A model generated the notes under the pieces. It worked only from the letters and a program-made list of their open reading frames with translations. It did no database searches and had not been told where the DNA came from. From the NCBI RefSeq assembly GCF_014334325.1, contig NZ_JACSET010000003.1:269835-333834 (forward strand): a stretch of DNA of 64,000 bases, given 5' to 3'. Of this stretch, positions 46,136 through 55,306 are shown one piece after another (the first letter of the stretch is position 1; the number at the start of each line of letters is the position of its first letter). Position numbers and translations under genes: made by a program. Source of the DNA: Treponema sp. Marseille-Q4130. Its GTDB lineage: Bacteria > Spirochaetota > Spirochaetia > Treponematales > Treponemataceae.

Positions 46136-47206
46136 ATGATTGACAACCGACAAAAATTAATAATTTTGATACTGCCGCTTTTTTCCGCGCTTCTTTTTGC
46201 CGGAGGGAAAAAAGATAAAACACCGCCGCCTGAAACTCCGCAAGAACGCGCAGAACGAATACTTGCTGAAAACGAAGGCGCCGCATATCTCCGCGAGCCG
46301 ATAGACGGAGAACACTCTTCTTTCGGTGAAGTGTGGGGTTTTGCGCTGCAGGAGCGGAGCGAAGAAATCGACTTGGATGCGCCCGTTACCGACATCGCAC
46401 TCTTTACGGCGACGCTCAATAATTATGCGGAACTCGACGCAGTGCCACGCCGCTCATCGCTTCCGTCGTTCGCCGGTCGCGTGCATCTTACCTTCGCATG
46501 CGACAGCCGTGCGCTCGTTCATTTTGTATTGGATAAAGATCTCGGTTTTCGAAAGGGATTTGAAACCTCTCTTGCGGAAGCGGCGGCGGACTTCGACGGA
46601 TTGTGCATCGATATGGAGTATATCCCCGCGCGCGACAGGGAGAATTTTTTAACATTTTTGCGCGATATGAAAAAGCTCATCGGAGAAAAGATATTAAGTG
46701 TATGTGTGCCGGCGCGGACGCGCACGATTTCCGACGACATCTTTCCGTATAAGACGATCGGAGAAATCGCCGACCGCGTTATCATCATGGCGTACGACGA
46801 ACACTGGAGCACGAGCGCTCCGGGGCCGGTCGCATCTTATGCGTGGTGCGCCAACGTCGCAGACTATGCGCTTACGGTAATCCCCAAAGAAAAAATCGTC
46901 ATGGGACTTCCGTTTTACGGACGCACATGGACGGAAGAGCGGCACGCGGGCGCCTGGTATTTCAGCGGCGTCAATCGGAAAATGCTTGAAAACGGCGTAT
47001 CGAAACTCGAGCGCGACGAAGGCGGCGTTGCGAAAATAAACTATACCGCTACGGTAAACGTAACCGGCTATTTCGACGATACCTATTCGCTCGTAAAAAA
47101 ATGCCGCCTCTACGAAGAAAAGAAAATTAACAATATTTCATTTTGGCGGCTCGGGCAGGAAGACAAAACGTTTTGGCAATGGATAAAAATAAAAGAAAAC
47201 TTTTAA
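46136..47206 (+). CDS. GH18-family secreted glycosidase-like protein
   Basis: A 356-residue protein with a signal peptide and a GH18 barrel. The catalytic segment DFDGLCIDMEYI matches D-G-x-x-I-D-x-E, with the Glu as proton donor. Further family marks: IIMAYDEHW and VMGLPFYGRTW. Such proteins hydrolyse chitin or peptidoglycan-like amino-sugar chains, and some are germination-type SleL enzymes. Substrate here is unknown. AGGAG precedes the start; 19 bases after the ModF-like gene. Confidence 0.87.
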   Translation: MIDNRQKLIILILPLFSALLFAGGKKDKTPPPETPQERAERILAENEGAAYLREPIDGEHSSFGEVWGFALQERSEEIDLDAPVTDIALFTATLNNYAELDAVPRRSSLPSFAGRVHLTFACDSRALVHFVLDKDLGFRKGFETSLAEAAADFDGLCIDMEYIPARDRENFLTFLRDMKKLIGEKILSVCVPARTRTISDDIFPYKTIGEIADRVIIMAYDEHWSTSAPGPVASYAWCANVADYALTVIPKEKIVMGLPFYGRTWTEERHAGAWYFSGVNRKMLENGVSKLERDEGGVAKINYTATVNVTGYFDDTYSLVKKCRLYEEKKINNISFWRLGQEDKTFWQWIKIKENF

Positions 47207-47243
47207 AAAATTAATAAAATTTTCAAAGGCAATTCCGCACAAT

Positions 47244-50200
47244 TCACAGGCCGGTTGCGTTATCTTCGAGTGAAAAATCTCCGTACGGAATTTCCGAAAA
47301 CTCGTCATGCCTGACATAGTAGAGCACGCAGCGCACGTTTTCTTCCGGCACATTACGGAGAGTTGCGACCGCCTTTCGGTAGCACGCTTGCTGACGGTAA
47401 TACCGCGCGGGATCGATTTCGTGATCGGTTTTATAGTCCACGATCGTATACGTGCCGCCGCTGTTGTCGAAAACCAAATCGATCGAACCCGTAACGATAT
47501 AAGAGTCGATGCACATCTTAAAAGCGTATTCGGTTTTTATCCACGCGCCTTCTTCCCGCGCTTTTAGGGCACGCGCGCCGTATTCGGACGCTGCAAAGCG
47601 CGCGCAGATTTTTTCACACACGGCGTTCATTTTATCTTGCTGCGCTTCGGACAGTTTCCGCATATACTTTTCCGAAGCGAGTTTTATGCCGGCGGGATCG
47701 AAGCCGTTCATCGCGTTTTCAAGACAGGCGTGAACGAGCGTTCCGAATTCGTCGAAGCCGAAACGCACGTTTTCGTTTGCAAGTTTTTCAAGCAGCTCGT
47801 CGATTTCGGGATAGAGATCGCCTCCGGCCGCTTCTTCGGATCCCGCTTCCGCCGTGCTTTCCGCCTTTGCGTCATAGAGCTTTTCCAACGAACTCGGCGT
47901 AATGCGTTTCGAAAGTACTTCCGGCATTTTAATAAAATCGATTTCGGAAGACGAAAAGAGTACATCGGCATCCCGTATTTTACGCTTCCGTAGAATATCT
48001 ATAGATTCTGGTATACGGGAAGACGCGTATATTTCCCGCTTCGATTTTTTTTCGATGCGTTCGAGGTCGAAGGGCGCGCCGCTTGTATATTGCACCGCAG
48101 CGTCCGAGTCGAGAAAATCGGGATAATAATATGCGATGACAGGATCGAAAACGGACGCATCGCTTACGCGGTGTTTGTGATCTTTGTCGTACGAATACGT
48201 TCCGACAAAATAATAATCTTTGATCGCGCGGGTTGCAGCGACGTAGATCAAGCGGCGGAATTCGGCGATGTCTTTCGCAAGGTTTTCGTCGCGCTGTTTG
48301 ATAAAAAAATAATTCCGCTCGCCTTCGGCGGGCTTCAGCGAAACGCCCGCTTCTTCGCTGAAAAAATATTTTTCTTCGCTGTCGTTTTTTACGTTGTCGA
48401 AAGCGCCGAGTACGAACACGTGATCGAACTGCAAGCCTTTGCTTTTGTGAACGGTCATTATTTGAACGGCATCTCCTTTTTCGATCGGATAGGATATGTC
48501 GCCTATTCCCGTATCGCCGTCTCCGAAAGTGAAACCTTTATCCGCTTCTTTTTGGGATGCGAGCATATCGACAAAATACGCCGCATCTTTTCCGTCCGCG
48601 TCCGCCTGCCGCGCCGCTTCGAACAGCAGATCGTACTGTTCGGCAAAGAGACTTACGGCGCGGTTCAGCATCGTTTCATAGCGGTAGCCCATATCGTACC
48701 ACAGCGTATTGAGCGTTTTCGTGAGCGGCTCGGCGAGCACGCGCTCCTTATGCGTTTTAAAAAAATCCGCTGCGCGGATATAGCGTTCTCGTTCGATCGA
48801 TCCCTCTGCAAATACCGCAGCAACTTTTTCATCGTCCGAAAACGGAGCGAATACGAAATCTTTATTGCGATAATCCGATGCGTTTGCCAAGATGATTTTC
48901 ACATCGTTTTCGGTAAGACCTGCGAAGGGTGAACACAAAAATGCCGCAAATGCATTCATATCCGACGGATAGACGCAGAGCCTGAGGAATGCGTATATAT
49001 CGTTTGCGGGAGCGTCGGCAAAAAGATCGATTTGACGGTCGAGTACGTACGGAATGCGGAACTGTTCGAGCCGGCGCTTCAAATAATTTCTCTTTGTACG
49101 CGACCTGTCGAGCACGGCAAACGACGCATAGGGCTCCCCCGCTTCGTGCATTTTAACGATTTTTTCCGCGATATAATACGCAAGCTGTTCCTGCACGTCG
49201 GGTACGAGGCCCGATTCCTTTTCGAGAGCATAATCTTTTTGATTGTAAGGCAAAAGCGCAAAGTGAGATCGGATATTTGATTTGTCGAGCGCGATCGGCG
49301 CTCCGCGTTCGTGAGTCCTCTTATCGACATAGCGGGCGACGGTATCTTCCGTGTACAGCGCTTCATAAGAGGCGCCCTGCGTTTGCGAAAAGAGAGAGGG
49401 TGTGCCGTCTTTGTGCGCGTAATCATCGCCTGATTTATAAAAGCCGCCGAATATCTGATTAAAGCTCGTAAGCAGTTCCGGAAACGATCGGTAATTGTAC
49501 ACCATGCGGAGTTCCGCTTCGTCTTCGCCGCAGGCAAGGTCGCGTTTCAATTCATTGAACACCGACACGTCGGCTCCGCGGAATTTGTAGATCGACTGTT
49601 TTTCATCGCCGACAAAAAATAATGTATCGCCGGCAATATTCGGCACGAGCGCTTTTCGAATCGCCTCAGGATCGTCAGAAGCGACTTCGGTATATTCGTC
49701 GAGACGTTCGGCAAGGAGAAAGAGGAGATCGCGGTTTCGGCCGTTGTTGTCCTGAAATTCGTCGATCATGATTTTACTGAATGCGGCCTTTTCCTGATTG
49801 CGGATGTCTTTTTGTTCGATCAATATTTTCAGCGCCATATCGCTCACGTCTTTAAACGTCAGCGCGCCCGACGTCCGCTTTTGCCGGTTTACAAGCTCAA
49901 GCAGTTCGTCGAAGAGGCTGCACATATCTTTGATGTACGGAAACTCTTTGACATACACGGCAAGGGATGTGAGTTCGTCGGCGTAACGCGCAAGGTTTTC
50001 GGTACAGGCTTTTATCGCTTTGAGGGAAGAAGCGGCGTTGCCGGGCTTAAAGGCGGATAAGACCGTAACCCAATTCGCGGCAGAAAAAAGTTTTTCGTAC
50101 AACGCTTCGCTCGTCTCCACATCGTCGGGCGAAAACACCGTCGAAGCGAAGTCGGGAAGAGGCTGCGTTTCGATAAAGGAAAAAAGTTTTACGGCGGCGG

Positions 50201-50951
50201 CGTTTTTTTGCCACTTGCATGACGCATCGCTTTTCGCCTCATTGCACAGCGAAAGGGCGTTTGAAACGATATCGAAGAGGGAGCCGTCAGTCTTATCGCT
50301 TACGATTTTTTTCCACGCATCTGAAATTATCGATTTTTGCGTTTCGAGGGAGCGCGTAAACCGGCCGCTTTCGGTTGCGAGCGAAGTGTAGTCGCCGATA
50401 ATCTTTGCGACAAGGGAATCGGAAAACTCCTGCACTTTGCCCGCTTCGGCAAAACGGCGGATGCCCGGACGTGAAAGATTTTTCAGCACGAAGGGCAATG
50501 CAAGATTTTTAATATTCCGCTCGCTGTCCGTACTTCCCGTTGTAAAATCCGGGCGAATGCCGTAACGGTTCGCAGCCTGACGCACGACGGCGCCGCAGTA
50601 CGAATCGAGCGTTTGAATGCGGGCATCGGCAAATTCGCTTACAGCCCGCGCGGCATTTTTTCTTTGGCGTTCGGGCACCTGTTCGTTTTTTGAAAAAAAC
50701 ACGAGCGTTTTGTAAATGCGCGCGTACATTTCGGCGGCGGCTTTTTTCGTAAACGTCAGCGTCAAAACAGCCGGCGCTCTGATATCGTCGAATTCCATAA
50801 CGAGCCATGCAAAGCGCGTTGCAAGCACTTGCGTTTTGCCCGAACCCGCTCCCGCAGCGACGACGGCGTTTTTTACGGAGCAGCACACTTTTTTTTGCTG
50901 ATCGTCGAGCGGATGTTCCAAAAGGTCAAGGTATGCATAATCGTTTTTCAT
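47244..50951 (-). CDS. addA: AddA, helicase-nuclease subunit
   Basis: A 1235-residue subunit of the AddAB double-strand-break repair complex. It has the UvrD-type helicase motifs: Walker A GAGSGKT, LTLTFTKKAAAEMY, the DEFQD box (IMIDEFQDNNGRNRDLL), VGDEKQSIYKFRGAD, and the RRLIYVAATRA block. The C-terminal RecB-type nuclease has the GSIDLVFDN and VDYKTD motifs. Processes broken DNA ends for RecA loading. Preceded 14 bases upstream by addB; together they replace RecBCD. Confidence 0.93.
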   Translation of the reverse strand: MKNDYAYLDLLEHPLDDQQKKVCCSVKNAVVAAGAGSGKTQVLATRFAWLVMEFDDIRAPAVLTLTFTKKAAAEMYARIYKTLVFFSKNEQVPERQRKNAARAVSEFADARIQTLDSYCGAVVRQAANRYGIRPDFTTGSTDSERNIKNLALPFVLKNLSRPGIRRFAEAGKVQEFSDSLVAKIIGDYTSLATESGRFTRSLETQKSIISDAWKKIVSDKTDGSLFDIVSNALSLCNEAKSDASCKWQKNAAAVKLFSFIETQPLPDFASTVFSPDDVETSEALYEKLFSAANWVTVLSAFKPGNAASSLKAIKACTENLARYADELTSLAVYVKEFPYIKDMCSLFDELLELVNRQKRTSGALTFKDVSDMALKILIEQKDIRNQEKAAFSKIMIDEFQDNNGRNRDLLFLLAERLDEYTEVASDDPEAIRKALVPNIAGDTLFFVGDEKQSIYKFRGADVSVFNELKRDLACGEDEAELRMVYNYRSFPELLTSFNQIFGGFYKSGDDYAHKDGTPSLFSQTQGASYEALYTEDTVARYVDKRTHERGAPIALDKSNIRSHFALLPYNQKDYALEKESGLVPDVQEQLAYYIAEKIVKMHEAGEPYASFAVLDRSRTKRNYLKRRLEQFRIPYVLDRQIDLFADAPANDIYAFLRLCVYPSDMNAFAAFLCSPFAGLTENDVKIILANASDYRNKDFVFAPFSDDEKVAAVFAEGSIERERYIRAADFFKTHKERVLAEPLTKTLNTLWYDMGYRYETMLNRAVSLFAEQYDLLFEAARQADADGKDAAYFVDMLASQKEADKGFTFGDGDTGIGDISYPIEKGDAVQIMTVHKSKGLQFDHVFVLGAFDNVKNDSEEKYFFSEEAGVSLKPAEGERNYFFIKQRDENLAKDIAEFRRLIYVAATRAIKDYYFVGTYSYDKDHKHRVSDASVFDPVIAYYYPDFLDSDAAVQYTSGAPFDLERIEKKSKREIYASSRIPESIDILRKRKIRDADVLFSSSEIDFIKMPEVLSKRITPSSLEKLYDAKAESTAEAGSEEAAGGDLYPEIDELLEKLANENVRFGFDEFGTLVHACLENAMNGFDPAGIKLASEKYMRKLSEAQQDKMNAVCEKICARFAASEYGARALKAREEGAWIKTEYAFKMCIDSYIVTGSIDLVFDNSGGTYTIVDYKTDHEIDPARYYRQQACYRKAVATLRNVPEENVRCVLYYVRHDEFSEIPYGDFSLEDNATGL

Positions 50952-50965
50952 CGCAGGCTCCCGAG

Positions 50966-53845
50966 TTACAGTTTGTGAGATGCGACCGTATACGCCGTGC
51001 GGCAGATCGTTTTAAAATCACAAGCCATACAGTCAGAATACACGTCGGGTACGATAAGCGCGTCGTCTCCGTGCCGCACTCCTCGAAGCGGTTCGGGATT
51101 TCCGTTTTCGACCGTTTCGTAAAAGAGGGAAGCATAGCGGTCGAATACCGAAAGCGTCGGCTCATAGGATTCGGGCGTTTTTTTTGCGTTTTCATCGTCG
51201 ATAACGGCGACGCTTTCACCCGCATTTTTTATCGAACAGAAGACCATTTTATCGACTTTGACGGGATTAATAAGATTCCACAAGGTTACATACATGGCGC
51301 ATTGGAAATTGTCGAGCGTACCCGTCGTTTCGTCCGCACGGCACGAAGCGATCGACGGAAGAGACGTATTTTTATAGTCGACGATGATGATCCGCCCCGC
51401 GTCATCGGAAAGTATACAATCGATTTTTCCGAAATATTTATAGCGCTTTCCGCGCTCCCACGCTTCACACAGCGCTTCCGTCGAAACGACGCGGCAGCCG
51501 CCGAACCCTTTTTCTTTTTTACAAAACTCGTGCAGAAAATCGATGATGATCTTTTCGAATTTATCGCTCTGCTTTTCAAGCACGCGAAGCGCAATCGGGC
51601 TTTGATAAAAATCGAACGACTTGTCGCGGATCGCTTCCCCTGTTTTTTCTTTTATTAATTTTCGTATATCGCTTTCACGCTCTCCGAAAGTTCCGTCTTC
51701 CCCTGTGACCGGCAGCGTGTCAAAGGTTTTAAAAAGCAGTTCGAGGATTTTATGATTGATGTTTCCCTGATCGTATTTTTCGAACAAGGACGCATCGAGG
51801 GAATCTTCGCGGAGTTTGACGACCGATTTGAAAATCCACTTCCGGGGACACGGGAAAAAATCCCGCATATCGCTCTGACTGATCTTTACCGCAAAAGCGT
51901 CTTCGCTTGAAGAGCCGTTCGGTGTGCGGCGCTCTTTCAAAACATAGTCGATTGTTTTTTTGACACCGGCGTCTACGGATTGCGGGCGGGGAGCGTTTAC
52001 GGAAAAATCCGAAGACGCTTTCCAGTTTTCATACTGCACCTTTTGCAGGTCGCTTAAAGCGCGGGGAGCATCCGATTCCGATAAAAACCATTTTTTTTCA
52101 TTGAGGATAAAATCGTTCGCATCGAGTTCGTCGAACGGCGTATGATTTTTTTCGACGGGAGCGATATCGAAATACGTATGCGGGATCGCAAAGCCTGAGA
52201 AAGTCCGTTCGCTGCACGAAAAGATACTCCGCGCCCCGACCGTATTATTAAATTTTCCGTACAGTCTGATAAACGCCGTTGATGCCGCATCGGAATCGCG
52301 TATGCCGAGCGCACGGCGTTTTTGCGTATTGAGAAAACCGAGCGGCTTACGGACGACGGTGAGCGCGTCCTGCGTACAGTTGATGACGATGTTGACAGGA
52401 TAGGCGGCGCAGGCTGCGACTTTATAATCGAAGACGGAAACTCCCGAAAGCGCATCCTGCGGGCGATAGGTTTTGCTTCTCAGCTCGTTGATAAAAAAAG
52501 AAAACGGAGAGCGAAGCTTCAAATCAAGCGGCACGATATAATCCTTTTCGATAGCGACAAGCGTTTCAAGCTCTGCAATGCAGCGTCCGAGAACATTGTT
52601 CGCTTCGACGCTGAACTCGTCATCGGAAAGGAATTCGTTTTTAAACATAAGCCACGCCGTCCGCAAGCCTTCGAAGGTCTTCGCACCCGTAACGGCTTCG
52701 ATCGATTTTTTTAATCGCTTGTATAATTCAAGCTCACGTTCGCTTCCTCCGGATTTAGCGAGCGATTCGATCCATACGTCTCCGCCGCCGTAATTGCAGA
52801 TGCAGTGCAGCCGGTTCCCTTCGCGCACGAGGCTTTCGTTGAGCGCTTTGTTTTTCCACGGCACGCGCCCGTCGAGTACGAGGCGACGCACGCTGTCGTA
52901 CGAATAATCGGTTTTGCGGCATTCGTCGATATCTTCAAAAATGCTTCCGGCGCTGCCGACCGTAAAGCGCACCCCGCTTCGGACGACAAAGGGAATGCGG
53001 TAGTTGGCAAGTTCCCGTTCGATATACGGCCGGTAGGTTTCGAGTTCGGGAACGTGCAGCGCGATATCTTCATACGAAAGCTCTCCGCCGCTTTTTCCGA
53101 CGATGTCCCGAATGCAGAGCGCCGTTCTTCGAAGCTCCGTCCTCGCATCGGGATAGACGAACACTTCGCTCGTATGCACTTCTTTTTCGGGAAGCACGTA
53201 AGAAATTACGTTTTCAAAAGCGGCAAAGACTGCTTCGTATTCATCGAAATCTTCAAGCTGCTCCGGGAAAAAAATAATAAATTTTTTACGCTCTTCCGTA
53301 AAGTCCGGCACGAGCCACGCAGGCTCGAACATCTCATCGCCTAAAAAATCGACATAGCGCCGGTAGAGCGTAAGATAATCTTCGTCTTCATCGTCTGCCG
53401 CTTCGGGATGCTCGCTTGCATAGCGGGAAAATTTTTCATACCACGTTTTCAAAAGCGGAAGATTTCCGGCAATCCAATCGGCAAAGGAATCGGCTTCTCC
53501 GGCAAACTGCGGATGTACGATGCTCTTAAAAAGAGATTTACCGCTTCGGACGGCGGCGGCATTTTCTTCGATGAGATTTCGAACGAATACTTTTCGGAGC
53601 ACGGCAGGCACGGCATGACGGCCGCTCTCTTTTGCGACGGCGTATTTTTCTTTAAAAGTATCCCACGCGATAAAGTGCTCGAGCGCAACGGCTTTAACGC
53701 CCGACGCTTGAGGGTTTTTTACACACCATTCCGCCCATGAAACGAGGGCGACATCGGTCGGAAAAACAAAGACGACATCTTCCTGGCCGAGATTTTCTTT
53801 CAGCACATCCGCGATGCGCGCCGGTTCAAGTTCAATACGTTTCAT
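50966..53845 (-). CDS. addB: AddB-like inactivated-helicase/nuclease subunit
   Basis: A 959-residue AddB/RexB-type protein. Its C-terminal nuclease has PD-(D/E)XK features (IIIVDYKNTS) and four cysteines: one in FPCPRKW and three in CMACDFKTIC, the pattern of the iron-sulfur cluster found in AddB nucleases. No Walker A motif was recognised in the degenerate helicase half. Start 53845 is chosen; the frame extends 24 codons further but the extra part is unlike a protein start. Followed by addA. Confidence 0.87.
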   Translation of the reverse strand: MKRIELEPARIADVLKENLGQEDVVFVFPTDVALVSWAEWCVKNPQASGVKAVALEHFIAWDTFKEKYAVAKESGRHAVPAVLRKVFVRNLIEENAAAVRSGKSLFKSIVHPQFAGEADSFADWIAGNLPLLKTWYEKFSRYASEHPEAADDEDEDYLTLYRRYVDFLGDEMFEPAWLVPDFTEERKKFIIFFPEQLEDFDEYEAVFAAFENVISYVLPEKEVHTSEVFVYPDARTELRRTALCIRDIVGKSGGELSYEDIALHVPELETYRPYIERELANYRIPFVVRSGVRFTVGSAGSIFEDIDECRKTDYSYDSVRRLVLDGRVPWKNKALNESLVREGNRLHCICNYGGGDVWIESLAKSGGSERELELYKRLKKSIEAVTGAKTFEGLRTAWLMFKNEFLSDDEFSVEANNVLGRCIAELETLVAIEKDYIVPLDLKLRSPFSFFINELRSKTYRPQDALSGVSVFDYKVAACAAYPVNIVINCTQDALTVVRKPLGFLNTQKRRALGIRDSDAASTAFIRLYGKFNNTVGARSIFSCSERTFSGFAIPHTYFDIAPVEKNHTPFDELDANDFILNEKKWFLSESDAPRALSDLQKVQYENWKASSDFSVNAPRPQSVDAGVKKTIDYVLKERRTPNGSSSEDAFAVKISQSDMRDFFPCPRKWIFKSVVKLREDSLDASLFEKYDQGNINHKILELLFKTFDTLPVTGEDGTFGERESDIRKLIKEKTGEAIRDKSFDFYQSPIALRVLEKQSDKFEKIIIDFLHEFCKKEKGFGGCRVVSTEALCEAWERGKRYKYFGKIDCILSDDAGRIIIVDYKNTSLPSIASCRADETTGTLDNFQCAMYVTLWNLINPVKVDKMVFCSIKNAGESVAVIDDENAKKTPESYEPTLSVFDRYASLFYETVENGNPEPLRGVRHGDDALIVPDVYSDCMACDFKTICRTAYTVASHKL

Positions 53846-53991
53846 AATAATATTGCTGTAACCAGTATAGCACATAAAGCGTTTCATAGATACGGCAGGA
53901 TTCAGGTGCCCTGTCACGCGCTATAAATTACCGTAAGGAGGTACGATAAAAAGCGCCGTCTGAAATATCGCCGTCGCTGGAGTCTAGAGTC

Positions 53992-54013
53992 GAAAAACGC
54001 TGAAGCGTTTTTC
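53992..54013. repeat. Hairpin in the addB upstream region
   Basis: GAAAAACGCT and AGCGTTTTTC pair exactly around two bases. Followed by TTTT. It may end transcription towards the right or form part of the structured intergenic block. Confidence 0.5.
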
Positions 54014-54070
54014 TTTTATCGGAGACACTCGCGATTTCTGTGCATTGCTCGAAGTCGCAGCGTTCTTATC

Positions 54071-54189
54071 TCGAGTTTGCGCGGATGTTTGCAGAAGACG
54101 TGTATACGTGGCGTTTTGATAAAAATCGCATGAATACGATACGCTTTATTTTGCAAACTCGACTATTGAACATGTGCGCACACGCGCAC
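54071..54189. repeat. Palindrome-rich intergenic block
   Basis: TCGAGTTTGC (54071-54080) and GCAAACTCGA (54153-54162) are exact reverse complements 72 bases apart. Next to it lies GTGCGC-ACAC-GCGCAC (54174-54189), whose stem is identical to arm 2 of the cloverleaf repeats at 40519 and 40668. No gene in this stretch. Confidence 0.6.
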
Positions 54190-54193
54190 GGCT

Positions 54194-54295
54194 AAAAACT
54201 TTTTCGGAAATTGATTCGAAGTCCGCGAAAGCGGACACGTAGAATCAGTTCTTTGCAGAACGAGCCGAAGGCTCTAATTTCCTGCAAAAGTTTTT
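54194..54295 (+). promoter_or_regulatory. Compact four-way-junction element before the ribosome binding site
   Basis: AAAAACTTTT (54194-54203) pairs with AAAAGTTTTT (54286-54295) and GGAAATT (54206-54212) with AATTTCC (54276-54282). Inside are three hairpins with almost no unpaired bases: GATTC/GAATC topped by GTCCGC-GAAA-GCGGAC (54213-54246), GTTCT-TTGC-AGAAC (54248-54261), GAGCC-GAA-GGCTC (54262-54274). Only 54247 and 54275 are unpaired at the junction. GGGAGG of the next gene follows 2 bases later. Could be a regulatory leader or a mobile structured repeat. Confidence 0.7.
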
Positions 54296-54308
54296 ATGGG
54301 AGGTTTTT

Positions 54309-55040
54309 ATGAAAAAATTAATAATTGCGGGGCTTGCGGTGGTGATCGCATGCGGAGCGTTCGCACAGCAAAATGCTCCGGCCTTCGACGATCCGAAAGC
54401 ATCCGTCATCGCCGTTTCGTCCGCCGCCGTTCCGGGCAAAATGAAAGACAATATCAAGCTTATCAACCTGTCGGACGACGAAAATATTTCGTTCCGCGTA
54501 TATATCTACGATTCGAAAAAAGCATCGTGGAATTTATACGGCAAAGCCTTGCTCAAAGGCTTTTACGACGGCGATACTATCGATTCGGATTTTGAAGACA
54601 AAATACGCAAAGTCGAATACGTCGCCGTCATTCCCGACGGAAACGGAGTGTACGAATACGAAGCGGAAAAAAAACACAACGACTTGCGTATCAAAATCCA
54701 TTCGCCGAACGGCTCGGCCGACGAAAGTTATAAAAAAAATGCGGTGACAGTCGACGTACGGAGCATTCCCGGCGTTTTTAAAGACAATGTCAAATTCGTG
54801 AGCGAAACCAGCGATAAAAATATTTCGTTCACACTGTACGCGTTCAACGATAAAAACGGAATATGGCAAAAAGCAGGCGTCGCCGTTTTAAAAGACTTCG
54901 GCGATACGGACACGGTCGATTCTCCGCTCGAAGATTCGCTTCCGTCGTACGCCTGTTTCGCCGTCGTTTCGCGCAGCGGAAAAACATACGCATACGATTT
55001 TAAAAAAGCGAATAAAGACTTTATCATTACGGTACGGTAA
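54309..55040 (+). CDS. Secreted protein with two tandem domains of unknown family
   Basis: A 243-residue exported protein (signal peptide ending near AFAQ). It contains the same domain twice, about 33-133 and 145-243: PGKMKDNIKLINLSDDENIS with PGVFKDNVKFVSETSDKNIS, then DTIDSDFEDKIRK with DTVDSPLEDSLPS. All-beta character is likely. The ribosome binding site GGGAGG abuts a folded leader. No function can be named; the duplication suggests a binding or envelope role. Confidence 0.6.
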   Translation: MKKLIIAGLAVVIACGAFAQQNAPAFDDPKASVIAVSSAAVPGKMKDNIKLINLSDDENISFRVYIYDSKKASWNLYGKALLKGFYDGDTIDSDFEDKIRKVEYVAVIPDGNGVYEYEAEKKHNDLRIKIHSPNGSADESYKKNAVTVDVRSIPGVFKDNVKFVSETSDKNISFTLYAFNDKNGIWQKAGVAVLKDFGDTDTVDSPLEDSLPSYACFAVVSRSGKTYAYDFKKANKDFIITVR

Positions 55041-55044
55041 AAGC

Positions 55045-55083
55045 GTGTATGCAAAGCGCACCAAACACGCGCTTTGCATACAC
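55045..55083 (+). terminator. Long hairpin after the duplicated-domain gene
   Basis: GTGTATGCAAAGCGC and GCGCTTTGCATACAC are exact 15-base complements with a 9-base loop, starting 5 bases after the stop. No T-tract. The following 150 bases hold no recognised gene. Confidence 0.7.
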
Positions 55084-55227
55084 GGAAAGGAAGACGACTA
55101 TGCTTTGATGTCTCGTTTTGCAAGCTCTTTTTATATAACCCCTTAAATCTTCCGCTTTGTGTTCACCCTATCGTTTGCTTTTGGAATACAAGATCCACTG
55201 TCAACGATTCTCTGTCAATAGTTTCTC

Positions 55228-55256
55228 TTGTTTAGCGCTGGCAAATCCTATATACT
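55228..55256 (+). promoter_or_regulatory. Promoter of ychF
   Basis: TTGTTT (55228-55233), 17 bases, TATACT (55251-55256). The leader is about 45 bases, with GGAGG 6 bases before the ATG. Confidence 0.65.
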
Positions 55257-55306
55257 GAATAATCGATTTTAATACAATTTTCTTTGCACGCTTTTACGGA
55301 GGAATC

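Noticed and set aside
54071-54295. tRNA or known riboswitch
   Set aside because: The cloverleaf outline has no tRNA-like CCA end, anticodon or T-loop sequence, and no riboswitch consensus was recognised.
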